DNA of 64,000 bases from Fallopia convolvulus (GCA_964016875.1 OZ024724.1:43825820-43889819); one strand, 5' to 3'. Counted from the first letter of the stretch, positions 44,862 through 57,045 are shown. Notes: a model not told the origin generated them from the sequence alone. Numbers and translations: made by a program.

Positions 44862-45474
44862 ATGTTCCAAATCTGCCCCACTTCCAAACAAACTTGGTTT
44901 GCCGTCCTTGATTACCAACACAACTTCTTTGGATAAACAACTAAGGTGGCCCATTATGGAAAAGTCATGAAAAACACTTTTAAACCACTCACCTCAAAGC
45001 AATAGATTAATTGTCCAAATAGAAAGCTAATTCACTTTCCCAAGAAGAATGAAAAACACTCATTAAAGCAAACCTCTCAGCATAACCAAAATATATGATG
45101 AAATCCTTTCTCCTACCAAAAGTGGCACTCAAAAAACTAGACCAAATTAACAAAAAAAAATTCTGGAATAAGCATCACAACTATAAATCACTAATCAACT
45201 CGAATTCGATTTGTAGGCCTTCCTACCATGAGGGACTAGGAATCGCAAGGGATGAAGAGTTGAGCCATGCACTCCAAATGAAACTCGTATGGAAAATCCT
45301 TGTTGAACGTGACAACATTTGGGTTAAAATAGTCATAGAAAAGTATCTCAAAAAGAAAAGTTTATGCAATTATGCTAAAAAAAATACATCTTGGCAAAGT
45401 ATACATCTTGACAACGTATACACTAAACTAGATTTGGGACCCTTAAGCCCAAATCTAACATCCACCAAAGTATA
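44862..45474 (+). pseudogene. LINE ORF2, right part of the copy split by element B
   Basis: The plus strand shows MMKSFLLPKVALKKLDQINK, FWNKHHNYK, YHEGLGIARDEELSHALQMK and LVWKILVERDNIWVKIVIEK. These are the same post-RT blocks as in the LINE at 22095, so both copies belong to one family. The zf-RVT and RNase H parts are missing; a palindromic array begins instead. Confidence 0.8.
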
Positions 45475-45494
45475 AATTGCGACATTCTGCAGAT

Positions 45495-46310
45495 TCAGCG
45501 ACCACTCCATATGGTCGCTAATTAGCGATCACTTGGTCTCTAAATCCAATCCCGGAAAAAAAAACATTAGCGACCAAATGGTCGCGAAATCAGTGACTAC
45601 ATACTCTGTGGTCACTAAATCTTTGCGGGAGGTTTTGGCGCCAGTATTTAGTGACCAAGTGGTCTCTAAATTTGCGACCGCTTGGTCGCTAATTTTGGCA
45701 ACAAATTTAGAGACCAAGTTGCCTCTAAATTTGCGACCACTTGGTCGCTAATTTTAGCCCAAGATTTAGCGACCAAGTGGTCTCTAATTTTGAGCCCCAT
45801 ATATCCCAACCAAGTGGTCTCTAAATTTAGCGTCTATATGGTCGCTATTCATCTCCTATATAAACAACGCCAATCCCACCTCTTGGCGACCTTTATCGAT
45901 CTAGCTACCATGTGGCACTAAATCAAATTTGGCGACCATGTGGTAGCTAAATGCAAATTTAATTTTTTTAAGAGAATAGAATCACTCAATACATAAAATA
46001 GGATTAGTTAGCAACTACATGGTCGCTAATTTCAACTTATGTATTTAGACACCATGTGGTAGCTAAATCCAGGTTAGGAATTTAGCTACCATGTTGTTGC
46101 TAAATAAACAACTTAGATTTTTTTTCAAAGAAAAGAATCACTCATTTCATAAAATAAGATGTAGTTAGCAACCACATGGTCGGTAATTTCCATCTTATGT
46201 ATTTAGAGACCATGTGGTAGGAAAATCAAGGTTAGGATTTAGCTACCATGTGGTAGTTAAATACAACTTTATTTGTTTTGACATAAAAGAATCACTCGAT
46301 ACATAAAATA
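45495..46310. repeat. CACTA-like palindromic subterminal repeat array
   Basis: About 18 imperfect palindromes of about 22-24 bp of the form TTAGCGACCA-N-TGGTCGCTAA, changing gradually to TTAGCTACCATGTGGTAGCTAA on the right. The right half also has a larger period of about 155 bp marked by AATCACTCAATACATAAAATA (about 45979, 46136, 46290). Such arrays are typical of subterminal regions of plant CACTA (En/Spm) elements. I see no transposase and no clear CACTA end, so it is probably a truncated or miniature element. Confidence 0.7.
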
Positions 46311-46314
46311 GGAT

Positions 46315-47289
46315 GTAGTTCTCATCCCCATGGCTTGTACACTTTGCTTCCCATTCTGATTGGGCCTTGGGAAGACTTGTCCATGGATTTCATTGTGGGC
46401 TTGCCCACGTCTAGGAGGGGGAGGATTCCATTTTTGTCACCATCAATCAGTTTTCGATGATGGCCCATTTTTTTGACTTGTAAGACCACAAATAGCACCG
46501 TTGACATTGTCGATTTGCTCTATGAGAATGTAGTACGCCTTCATGGAGTTCTTCGCACTTTTGTTAGGGACCGTGACTCCAAGTTTGTTGGTCACTTTTG
46601 GCGCACTCTTTGGGCGAAGCTTGGTACTAAGCTTCTATATTCTATGAGCTATCATCCCCAAATAGATGGTCAAACTAAGGTCACCAACCGCACGCTTGGG
46701 GCTCTCCTTCGCACTATGTTGAAGGCGAACCCTCGGCATGGGGAGGACTTACTCTTTTGAGTTCTCTTGTAATAGTTCCAGGCACTCGGCGACGCAATTG
46801 ACTCCATTTGAGGTCGTGTATGGCCTCAATCCTTTGACGCCCGTGGCTTTTATCCCAAGACCTCTTGCTAATGGAGAGAAGATTACCGCGGCACACCGTG
46901 CAGTAAATATTCGAGAGCTCAATAGGAGGAATCAAGCACACCAGTACGTGTCTCACAACAACCGCGGTAGGCGCCGGGTTGTGTTTGATCCGGAAGACTT
47001 AGTTAGGGTGCATTTGTGCCAGGAGCGATTTCCTGCTCAGCGCAAGACCAAGCTATCTCCATTGGATGATGGTATATTTCGTGTTGTTCGTAGTATGGGC
47101 AATAACACCTATCAAATTGATCTTCCTACCGACTATAGTGTCCATACGACATTTAGTGTTCTTGAATTCGCTATATACATCGCACCCGATTTCAATGAGG
47201 GTGAAGCGGGGATGCTTCACACTCAAGGGGAGGGGGAGATGACACCACACATTGAGTCATGTCAGCACAACATGAGGAGGAGGCTATGA
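46315..47289 (+). pseudogene. gypsy integrase 3' fragment, element J
   Basis: Plus-strand relic starting in the integrase core (PWEDLSMDFIVGLPT in frame pieces), then FVRDRDSKFVGHFWRTLWAK, SYHPQIDGQTKVTNRTLG (Glu replaced by Lys in this copy), a frame change near 46740, YGLNPLTPVAFIPRPLANGE and the C-terminal domain VFDPEDLVRVHLCQERFP. A tail very like element A (QHEEEAMSVRSDGPIT) lies across the LTR start. Related to A but diverged. Confidence 0.82.
47221..47239 (+). other. polypurine tract of element J
   Basis: AAGGGGAGGGGGAGA just before TGACACC, the probable LTR start. As in A, it lies inside the pol frame. Confidence 0.65.
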
Positions 47290-48350
47290 GTGTTCGCTCG
47301 GATGGTCCTATCACCCATTCCCAAGCTAAGGTCATCGCTTATGCTACCACTTCAGTTGTTTTGAGAGCCCAACTACAGCTCACTCAGCACGTCGAGCCAC
47401 ACATGGCCATGTGCTCAGTAACGACCAAATTTGATGGATAATCATAGGCGTGCCTTGCTTGGATCGCGCCCATTTTTGGCCTAGCCGAGCCTTATCCGTG
47501 CTTATGTATTTTATTTATTTATTTGCATGACTTAGTATTATTTATATTATATATTGTTATGTTTATTTTTATTTGGCCGTGTATCTCGGTTTACATATCG
47601 AGATTAGTTCATGTTGTTTTAGTAAGGAGTTTTCTCTATAAAAGCCTTCTTGCTCCCCTTATAGACTCAGCTTTGGGATTTTGGCAATAGAGATTACTCT
47701 TGCCCTCGTCCCTTACTCTCTTGCTTTGCTATTCTCTTCTACGTAACCTTTTTCATTCTCTTAATCAACACTCAAACACCATTGTACCACCCCTAGAATC
47801 GGTCCAACACCGACCTCTAGGATTAAGCCCTTTTGACTCAGCGTCCTAGTGCACCCTCCTGCCATTTTCGAGTCCTCACCGTGCAACTCAGTGTTGTTGT
47901 CCAACCGAGACATTCCTTGGCTCAGATTTGCCTCGCCCTAGCAACGTGCCTTCGACACCTTTGTCTCATGACTCCACTCGACAAAACTCGATCTCGGCAC
48001 TGCCCGCTTGTGTCGGCCCACGCTGCCTTGCAACATCATCTAGCATGATCTTTACGTGCCAGACTCGGATCTCCCTCATGCCAATCAACACCGCTAGCCA
48101 ATGCATCATGTGCACAAGCTCGCCCCATCCTTGCTTGCCACCTCTCGTTTTGGCGCTTTGGATTGGATCTCGACGAGGACTTGCAACACTAATCCTACGG
48201 AGCTATCAACCACCGTCATCCAAAGGATAGTATTCGGAATCACCCAAAATTGCAAGTTCTCATCTAAAAGTATGCTCTATGACGTCGTCCGTAAAAAAGG
48301 GACCTCCTAATTCTTACCTTTCAAAAAAAGGGTTCTAGATTTGTGGATTG
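47240..48350 (+). repeat. 3' LTR of truncated element J
   Basis: Starts TGACACC. A TATA-like TCTATAAAAG lies at about 47633, followed by a C-rich region. The right end is not defined because no second copy exists; no gene is visible in it. Confidence 0.55.
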
Positions 48351-48439
48351 TATTATTAAATTAATCACTCTTTTAAAATAAAATTTAGATTATATCATCA
48401 CTTGAGTTAGAAATAGAATTTATACCTTTCTTGTACGGG

Positions 48440-48960
48440 ATTTATATATATATATATATTGTTTTGGTCGAAGGAGAGATTGCACTTTTTGTCTAATCAA
48501 AAGGAAATTTTATAAAAATATATATATAATAAAAACAAGAAAGTAGTATACGATTGGGATGGCCTGACCCCTTACATTATCAAATAACAAAGACGAAATC
48601 TCCTCTAGCAGGGCAAGCAATACATTAAGACCCAACAGAAACAAAAAAGCAATAGACGCTAGACAATCCACTATAGAATTCACCTCTCGATACACATGAT
48701 AAAATAAGATATTCCAATCCTACTAATAGAGTCTTAATACTGACATATCAGGCTAGAAAAATGATGTCTTTTATTCACCTTCGAGCTCAAAACACCAATA
48801 ACCAATTGAGAATCGTATTCAAGAATCACTTGTTGAAAGCCTCTTTCCCAAGCCATCTTGAGCCCGTTGAACATGCCCTATGGCTATGCTATAGGGATCA
48901 AGCACAAAACGATGTTGGATAAAACCTTTGAGCCATTGCCCATTACTATCCCTCAAAACT
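48440..48960 (-). pseudogene. LINE RNase H end, minus strand
   Basis: The minus strand reads DPYSIAIGHVQRAQDGLGK in one frame and YREVNSIVDCLASIAFLF in another, i.e. the RNase H blocks of plant LINEs with stops between. A short TA repeat (about 48446-48461) lies where the LINE tail would be. Confidence 0.7.
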
Positions 48961-49019
48961 CCTCTAGCCAAAGCCAACATGTTGAATCAAGGTTCCCTTG
49001 GCCCCTTGAGCTTTTGATG

Positions 49020-49731
49020 ATGACAAACATTTGGCATTTGATGTCTTCTATGAAATGTATTAGGTATAGTAACAATGGAGTTGTCCACAAGAACTTTGAG
49101 AGTTAGATTTCCACAAAACAACACAAGAACTATGAGATTTCAAATCTCCCAAGAATAATGAATACTCAATGTTCTAAAGATAAATTAGGAGATTCAATGT
49201 TCTAAGGAACAATGACAAGGACTGTGAAGTTTTAGGGCTTTATAGAACAACTACTAAAATAATGGTTGATTGGGTCATGAGTAGGGGGAAGACTAAGAAA
49301 CAAAAGATAGTTTCATAATCATTTGCAGAATCAGAATACAGAAGCATGTCCATGACAACAAGTGAACTTGTATGGTTACATGGGCTGCTAGAAGATTTGA
49401 AGGTCAAAATACTTCTTCCTATCACTCTCTACTATGACAATAAACCTACACATTATATAGAGGCAAACCCATCTTCCATGAACGCACCAAACACCTCAAA
49501 ATTGACTATCACTTTGTTCATGACATGATCCAAGGAGGCTTCATCAAAACAACCTATATATCAACAAGTCAACATATCACATATTATGACAAAGGCACTT
49601 GGAGAAAAGCAACACTTCTACTTCGTGTCCAAGTTCGGCCTTGTGAGTTTTTCCCCAAGTCCAACTTGAAGGGGATATGAAATATGGTTATGTCTCACAA
49701 TATTTCAAAAGTGGTGATCCCCTTTCCTAAT
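49020..49731 (+). pseudogene. Ty1/copia RNase H end and start of its 3' LTR
   Basis: The plus strand gives SFAESEYRSMSMTTSELVWL, LPITLYYDNKPTHYIEANPS, TKALGEKQHFYFVSKFGLV, the end of a copia RNase H with stops. After AACTTGAAGGGGATATG (polypurine tract) an LTR begins; it is interrupted by solo LTR H1, then by element F, and appears to resume at 55448. Confidence 0.75.
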
Positions 49732-52700
49732 TGTAATATCCCTCATTTTTATAAAGGGTAAAAATGTAATTTTACATTTTCCTTTATCATGATAAAATAT
49801 TTTACATATGTTAAATCTTAAAGTTATAATGTTATAACATTTTAAATATTATAAGGTTGGTTTATAAGGTTAAAACTTAAAATCCCATAGTAAAGGTTAC
49901 AAAAATTATGTTTTTATATTAAATACGAACCATAAAAATTAGGGTTGTATGATTATTATAATATAATAAAATATAATCATGAATAAAATGAGTTGTTTAT
50001 TATTAAAAATTATAAGAGAGTAACTACAAGTGATAATACTTATGGAAAAGTATTATAATAATATTTCTAAAATTTATATAAGTGTTTAAAATCTAAAAAA
50101 TTTTAATAAAATGAATGGTTTAGAGTTCAAATGATAACTATTTACTTTATTTGGAGTGAAAAAGTTAAGGTAGAAGGACATTTTTATCACTTTTGCAAAA
50201 TAAGAGGGTTGTTTGTGCAATTATTCGAAAATAGATTGAACCCGAAATGGGTTGTCTTCAACCTTCAGCCCGAAATTTCAAATGCTCATAACGTCTTCGT
50301 TTCTCAACGGATTTTCGATCCGAAAGATGTTACGGAAAGCCCATTACCTGATCTATCAAACCCCTCATAAATTGTTGCAAATAAGATAAGTTTTGAGACC
50401 GAAATTTCTGCTCACATTCGAAGACCTAAAATGAATAAATGGTCGAATTGGACATTAAGAGCTCGAAATGGATAGAGATATCGACGTGGATGGATTAGGT
50501 GGAGTAATGGAGATTAATGGGATGATAGGATCGACTTTAAGTAGCCATTAATCGTGTGTAATTTATGAATTTGGATAAGAATGATATTTATTTGGGAGTA
50601 AACGTTCGTAATCGATTTCAAGGCCGTTTTGGACTCAATTTTCGACCTATAAAAGGCCAAATTGAAGATCAATCCGTCATGCACAATTTCCATTCACAAA
50701 GTTTCTGCAAAAACGCTCTTGAGTCTGTCCAAAATCAAGCGTAAAGCTCGGTTTGCTGGTTCGAAACAAACAGAGCATACGTTCGGTTTTTGGGTCCTTT
50801 CTCCTTCCACACACATCCAAAAAATTTCCATTTTATATCATTGGAAAGATATCTCTCTTGCGGTTCCAACACCTACTCACACGCCCCGAACCGATGTCGA
50901 ACGAGGGAGAACGAGGGCGTTGAAGTTGCCCCTGTTTTTGAAGATGCTGCTGCGTTTTTTTGGCCCGTGAGCAGGTCGGCCCCGACCCGGCCCGACCGGG
51001 CTGCTCACCTTTTGTAGGTATATTCGATTTTAATTTAATTTAAAAAAAAGGAGAAATTTTCTTTTGTTAAATTCAAATGGGTAAAAGTTATTTAAATTGA
51101 CAAATGTTAGGAACTTGGTATTTTATAAGTATTTAAATTAACTTGTAAATTTTTAAATGGGTATTTTGAGTATTCATGAATAAATTGGTATTTTAAAAAG
51201 AATATATTAATAAGAGGAAGAATTTCTTATGGATAAATAAGATTAGTAATAATGTTTTAAATATTTATAAAGTAATAAGGTTTTTCTTTAGATTACTATT
51301 AAAACTTATATATATATATATATACATATGTTGAGGTTAATATATTATAAAGAAAAGTTTAAATTGAATGATATGAAGAATTTATAAAATTCATAACTTA
51401 TTGTCATTATATTAATAAAAAGGAAGTTATTAATATAATGTGTAAAGTTTATAATTTTTATAAACATAAATCAATTATCATTCCTCGGAAAATCAACGTT
51501 GCAAATGAACAAATAAATTGACAACAATTTATTTTGTGGTTGATTGAAACAGGAATAAGTTCTTAATCTCGAGTGATCGTTTCGTAAACCATCACGTCAA
51601 TTACGAGGCAAGTGGTTTGGGTTCGATTTCCATGAAACGTCATTTATGCATCACTTGTTTTCTCAAAGCATGTCTCATATCGTGTTATATGTTTTCATGT
51701 GCTTTAAGTTGTTTTATGACTTTGTTGGGAACTCTTGTATGAAATAAAATGAATATAGGATTTATATTGTTCTAGATTTAATGACATGTTATTCCTAGTC
51801 GTACTTAGGTTACGCTAGATGAATTGTAGGGTCGTTGCCTTGTGATATGTGTGCCTAGATGAGTAGGCTTGTATGTGCGTACTTTATTTTGTACGCTTCG
51901 GTTCATTCGACATCAATCTTGAGCAGTTGCTCTACCTTTAAGACCATGGTCAATACCCGCTCGATCGCTGAGGGGTGATGGCACGTAGCTCGTGTTAGTC
52001 TGGGTTCGCCACCCAACCTTTGAGAAATTCCGTGGGGCCGTAACCCACATCCTTCTTACTTAAAAAGTATGCTTAATTCCAAGTGGAACGATATTGTGAT
52101 CATTAAAATTGGTAGAGATTAAATAGGCGTCGATGGCGACAATTAAAATGATAGGAGGGCTAGTACAAAATGGAATGCCATCCTTACTCTCGGATTCCGT
52201 AATTCTCTGGCTCCAATCTGAATTCGCACAACACGTATGCGCAGGCACGTAGATAAGGGTGTGCAAGAGGACCAATTGCACAGGGCCCCGAAAAAATAAG
52301 GGCCCAATATATATCATAAAAACTGTTAAATGTGGAATAGGCAAAATAGCCCAGATGGATGTGTCCTTGAAAGGAGAGGAGGGAGTCCCGTGTTCGAGCG
52401 TTGAAAGCTCTTAAAGTCCGTTTTTATTTTTCACAAATACTTGCAGTTGCATCCCTCTCCTATTTTTTTTCAAATACAATCTCATTTCACAAATACCTGC
52501 AGTTGCCGCCTCCTATTTTTTTTAAATACAATCCCATTCTCTTGTTGTGTTCGAGCTCCTTTCTTTCATCATTTTTATAATTTTGCTAGATGTATTTAAT
52601 TTCTTATTAATAATATTTTCAATATTTTCAACAATTAAGTATATTAAATTATAATAATTTCATTTTGATAAATAATTGATGATTTTTATATTATAAAATA

Positions 52701-53548
52701 CATTAAAAATAATCTATTAAATTATAATAATTTCTTGTTGTGCCAGGAGAAATAGTATCATATATCAAAACTAAATTTATTAATAAAATTTTTATATAAT
52801 CATTTATCTTTTTTAAAAATTTGAATTTTAATAGTTTAGAACAGGGCCCCTAAAAATGTTGAGACGGGCCTGCGTATGCGGTGAGGTTGGTAGAGGGAAA
52901 CGTGATCAACGAGGGGTTTAATCACCCACCTGACTAAATGTGTGAAACCCAAGTTCCCAACATAAGTACGTCTTTCTTTATAAAACGAGACTCACCCTTG
53001 GGTGACGTTCTCATTCAGTTTCTTCAAATCATAGTTTTCCTGGGAGGTCCGAGGTCCGAGGATGGAACCGGCTTTCATTCGGTGCCCGACATCCCAAATC
53101 GTTCCTTCCTAAAACCGAACCACCTTCTAAAACCCCATTTGCTTAGTTTGTCACAAGACTAACCGACCATTTATTTTCCTTGCATGGTCGGCTGGTGTCC
53201 ATCGCATTTATCGTCGTGACACATCAGGAGTGGAGTTCTACGTCGAGGACCACGAGGAGCAAGCTTGAGGAGCAGCTAGAGTGAAGGTGATTAGCTTGGA
53301 ATAAGTTTTAGAGTAATTCTAAGGGTCGAGGTTTCGAGTTTTGGGACCCTTCCCATTTCAACTTTGTATTTGTTCAAGTTTATTCAACTATTGTATTCGA
53401 CTTCCGCATCTTTTATATTTATATATATCTTCCGCACTTTTAAAGTTTTTGGTTAAGTTCTGTAGTTACTGTAAGCCTTGGGTGACTTTGAGAGTTTAAT
53501 CTCGGGGTCTCTGGCGGTAATATCCCTGTATAAAAAGGGGGTGTTACA
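49732..53548 (+). mobile_element. large solo LTR H1 (gypsy, TGTAA...TTACA type)
   Basis: 3817 bp between perfect CTAAT duplications (49727-49731, 53549-53553), starting TGTAATATCCC and ending GGGGGTGTTACA. No ORF, priming site or internal direct repeat, so I read it as a solo LTR of a family with very long LTRs, such as Tekay/Del. Its 3' part shares blocks with H2 (GGTCGG.TGGTGTCC; GGCGGTAATA.C). It contains a hAT-type insert at 52242-52872. Orientation is inferred from the shared 3' end. Confidence 0.82.
52242..52872. mobile_element. hAT-type non-autonomous element inside H1
   Basis: 631 bp, ends CAGGCACGT / ACGGGCCTG (8 of 9 inverted match) with a perfect 8-bp duplication CGTATGCG (52234-52241, 52873-52880), as expected for hAT. 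No transposase. The phrase CAGGGCCCC(G/T)AAAAA occurs near both ends in direct orientation. Confidence 0.82.
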
Positions 53549-53563
53549 CTAATATCCATTACT

Positions 53564-53961
53564 TGTAGTCTGAATCCAATTCAGAAACATTTGACAACAA
53601 CTAAGAACTCAACAACTTCCTTGTGAAACACTTGCTTTATTGTAAGACAAAGTGACTTCTTGTGTTACAACATTCTAGGGGGCAACCAAAATTGATCTGT
53701 TTCATTAACTTATATACTAAGTTCTAACAACTGACTTAACTAACAATTAACTGCTTCATATGATAGTTAATTAACTACCAAATGGCGTCAGTTTTACACA
53801 ACTGACTTTACACTCACACATGTTTACAACTAACTTCTGTTGTACATAAAATAACAGACTAACATAAAATAATATAGGACATAAATTAACTGCTAATGTC
53901 AATACAGAATATAAATAACATATTATCCAAATTAAATTTATAAACCAAGCTAATTCCAACA
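53564..53961 (-). repeat. 3' LTR of element F
   Basis: 398 bp, direct repeat of 55046-55447. Confidence 0.88.
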
Positions 53962-54099
53962 TTCAACCCCCTAAGTTTGGTTTAGCACTAGTTAAAAATA
54001 GAAACATGCTTCCTCTTCAATCACTTGACTCTTGGTCATTACTAATGCAGGTTCTTCATCATCATTCCTTCTCATTATAAGATTGGCCTATTCTTTCTC

Positions 54100-54903
54100 T
54101 TTTGAGTGGCATTCTGAAACAATATGGCCCAAATTTCAACAAGAGTAACATCCTATCTTTCTCTTGTCCAATTTCTTCTTAGTCTTCTTTCCTTCATCAG
54201 TTTCTTCATCCGACTCAGAACTTGAATCTCCCTTGCCGTTATTCTTATACTGATTTCTTCGAGTACTTTTAGGCTAGTTGGAGTACTCTTTCACATTCTT
54301 CTCTTTGGAGTTTTTCTTCTCCCTTTCTTTCCACTCTGCACGAGTCATTAGTGCAACTTCTTGACAATTTTCACCAAAATCATGTAGCCTTTCTTCATGT
54401 GCCTTCAATGAGCCTATAATCTCATCAATGGTCTTGGATTTCAGATCACAGAATTCTTCAATTGTGGAAACTATCTGAATGAACTTGGATGATGTAGACC
54501 TTAATAACTTTTTCAAAACTCGTTCCTCATCAATTTGATTTCTCAATCCTCTCAACTTACTTACAATTATATTGAGTTTGTTTGTGAAATTGTCTACACT
54601 TTCACCTTCTTTCATTCTCAAACCTTCAAACTCTCTTAGTAAGGTCTGTGTCCTCACTTCATTGATGCGATCAGCCCCTTAATTCATGTTCTTGATCACA
54701 ATCCAGGCCTCCTTTGCAGTCTTCTTTACTCCTAATTGCAACAAGATCTCCTCATTGATGGCTTGGTAGATGGCGGCTAGAGCCAGTTTTTCCTTTCTTT
54801 CATCAACTCGTCCCTCTTCATCAATCGCCTCAAATACACCTTGTGTAGACATAAAGATCTGCATCTTGATTGCCCATGCTCTATAATTAGTCTTATTCAA
54901 CAT
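54100..54903 (-). pseudogene. copia gag of element F
   Basis: UBN2-type gag: NKTNYRAWAIKMQIFMSTQG, EAWIVIKNMN, then after a TAA (about 54679) RTQTLLREFEGLRMKEGESV and VSTIEEFCDLKSKTIDEIIG. A zinc knuckle follows at about 54115-54160 (CYSC-stop-NLGHIVSEC, CX2CX4HX4C pattern) with a stop inside. The gag domain order is complete but at least three stops break it. Confidence 0.83.
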
Positions 54904-55045
54904 GGGGTACTGGAAAGTGATTGTTCTTTCTCCATGAAATCGTGATGCGCCATTAGAAGTTTATGTGTTTATTGGAGTGCCAGAACCACCAGAAGTTTCA
55001 TCTCATGTCATGATTGAAATCCTTTCCTTGTGCTCTGATACCAAA

Positions 55046-55447
55046 TGTAGTCTGAATTCAATTCAGAAACGTTTGACAACAACTAAAATTTCAGAAACAT
55101 CCTTGTGAAACACTTGCTTTATTGTAAGACAAAGTGACTTCTTGTCTTACAACAGTCTAGGCGGCAACCAAAACTGATCTGTTTCACTAACTTATATACT
55201 AAGTTCTAACAACTAACTTAACTACCAATTAACTGTTTCATATGATAGTTAATAAACTACCAAATGGCGCCAGTTTTACACAACTGACTTGATACACACA
55301 CACACATGTTTACACCTAACTTCTGTTGTACATAACATAACATACTAACATAAACTAATATAAGACATCAATTAACTTCTAATGTCAATACAAAATATGA
55401 ATAACATATGATCCAAATTAACTTTATAAACCAAGCTTATTCCAACA
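55046..55447 (-). repeat. 5' LTR of element F
   Basis: 402 bp; the junction with the priming site defines its inner end. Confidence 0.88.
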
Positions 55448-55681
55448 TGACTTAGAATATTAGGAGAATAACTAGTTTGTCTTTTTTTCCTCCTTTACCC
55501 CTAGTGTAAATAATCTGTATCAACCTTTATTTTTTCTCGAGTGAATGTAGCCGTTTATAACATAATCCTTTTTTTCTTCTTCTCAATGAACACATTTTAG
55601 CACAAATCAGTGTTTTACCAAAGTAATCTTTTTTTGGTTGAATTTTATCAAAGTAATCTTTGCTTTTGCTAATTTACACAA
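55448..55681 (+). repeat. probable continuation of the copia LTR begun at 49680
   Basis: Contains ATTAGGAGAATAACTAG, AAATAATCTGTATCAACC and TCTCGAGTGAATG, phrases typical of copia LTRs. If H1 and F are removed it joins the sequence before 49732. Inference from context. Confidence 0.5.
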
Positions 55682-55904
55682 TGTAATATCCGCTCTTTTT
55701 AATAAAGAGATATTACTTTAATTATTTCTAGTTAATACCAAGCAAAGAGTTATACTTAATTTAAATCCGCTATAAATGGATAAAACTTGCCAAAATAAAA
55801 TTTATTTCTTATGAATGAATTTTTGGCAAGTTAAATTGTATTTAGCGGGAAAAAAAATTAAATTTTGTAAAAGGTTGTAAGATGGCAAAAAAGAGGGAGG
55901 TGTA

Positions 55905-55968
55905 ATCGGACTCGAACCCATGACCTCTTGCTCTATAAACAAAAGACACCCAAAGCCACTCTACCAAT
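55905..55968 (-). ncRNA. tRNA-like sequence (probable SINE head)
   Basis: The minus strand has an A-box-like TGGTAGAGTGGC (55955-55966) and a B box GGGTTCGAGTCC (55908-55919) spaced as in a tRNA gene, with ATAGAGCAAGAGGTCATG before the B box. No acceptor-stem pairing was found, so it is a tRNA-derived relic or SINE head and not a functional tRNA gene. Confidence 0.55.
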
Positions 55969-56536
55969 GTGTTTTACTAACAAGTTATAGAATGGTTTTA
56001 TTTTGAACTATTCATTCCCGCCTTAGTCTTGTCTTTTCCCATTTGAACCATCAACTTGCACGACGCTCGATGGCTGCGCCGCCTCTCCTCACGCCTCCGT
56101 CACCATGGCGTCGTTCCGCCACCTAGCCAAGCTAGGGTATATCTTTGATGAATCATGCCACCACCACTCTCCACCTTTGCCTTTCTTTCTTGTCTTTATG
56201 TGGTGTTGGCATGGAAGAGTTGAACCAAGTGGCCCTATCCCAAGTCGATTTGTGGCAATAAGGAGGTAGGAGATGGCAGAGAGTATTTGAGGAGCGTAGA
56301 TGCTTGGAAAAAAAGGGCTGGACTGTTCGAAAATATACCGAAATCCGTTCTCGGTTTTCACCAAAAAGCACCCCAAACTTCAAAATTCGATTGCGGGTTC
56401 GTTTCTTAACCACAAATCGTGATTCAAGTCTCTAAATGTCGAGGATTAAGTGCTCTACAATAACCCTCAATCAATTGTAGAGAAAATATTGAAGAATCGA
56501 GTCGAAATCCACCAAAACAGATCGGGTACTGAATTT

Positions 56537-57045
56537 TCCAGATTTTCAGAGGTTGGTGACGAAGGATTTTCATGGACCTCGTTCGTAGCCTTCCGGTCAC
56601 CTATCCGGTCTCCACTGACAACAGTAGGTATATGGAGATGTCTATTTTCAGCTGTCGCAGGTATCGTGGCCACCCCGCCCCTGGTGTCTCCGCTGGAAGC
56701 CCGTGAACAGGCCTTCACGACCCGTTTATCTGCTGGTTTCTTTTGCCCAGAATTCCAGTTTCGGCGAGCTGTTTTCGTCGCCTTTGTTCTCCGTATTCCG
56801 GCAACCAATATCGGAACCGTTGCCAACAGTTGGAAGGTGGAAATTTTTTATTTATACTGTCGCAAGTCCCGTCTCCATCCCGCCATTGGTTGCTCCTCCA
56901 CGAGTCCGTGAACAGGCGTTCCCAACCAACGTTTTTGCTGATTTCTTTGCCCAGAAATTCAGCTTCGGAGAGTGGTTTTCGTCGCCTCTTTTCTTCGTCT
57001 TCTCTCCACCAATTCAAGATCCGTTGCCAACAGTAGAAAGAGGGT
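56537..57045 (+). repeat. 204-bp imperfect tandem repeat inside H2
   Basis: Two and a half units with period about 204 bp. Matching marks are TTTTGCCCAG (56741 and about 56945), GTTTTCGTCGCC and CCGTTGCCAACAGT, with a weaker first unit before 56740. The long open frames here come from the shared repeat composition. Confidence 0.65.

Larger units (their letters stand above)
53564..55447 (-). mobile_element. gag-only copia element F (TR-GAG-like)
   Basis: 1884-bp minus-strand element with LTRs 53564-53961 (398 bp) and 55046-55447 (402 bp), ends TGTTGGAAT...GACTACA. The initiator-Met priming site TGGTATCAGAGCAC lies two bases inside the 5' LTR (about 55029-55043). The polypurine tract (ACTTAGGGGGTTGAA) adjoins the 3' LTR. 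Flanking 5-mers TTACT and TGACT match at four of five. The internal region (about 1.08 kb) has only gag, so it is non-autonomous. Confidence 0.88.

Noticed and set aside
45495..46310. CRISPR-like array
   Set aside because: Repeats are imperfect palindromes without regular spacers, in a plant genome; they fit transposon subterminal repeats.
49732..53548. H1 as a complete retrotransposon
   Set aside because: No internal direct repeats, primer site or coding region were found; a solo LTR explains the ends and TSD better.
55905..55968. Functional tRNA gene
   Set aside because: A and B boxes are present but no matching acceptor stem was found, so it is listed only as tRNA-like.
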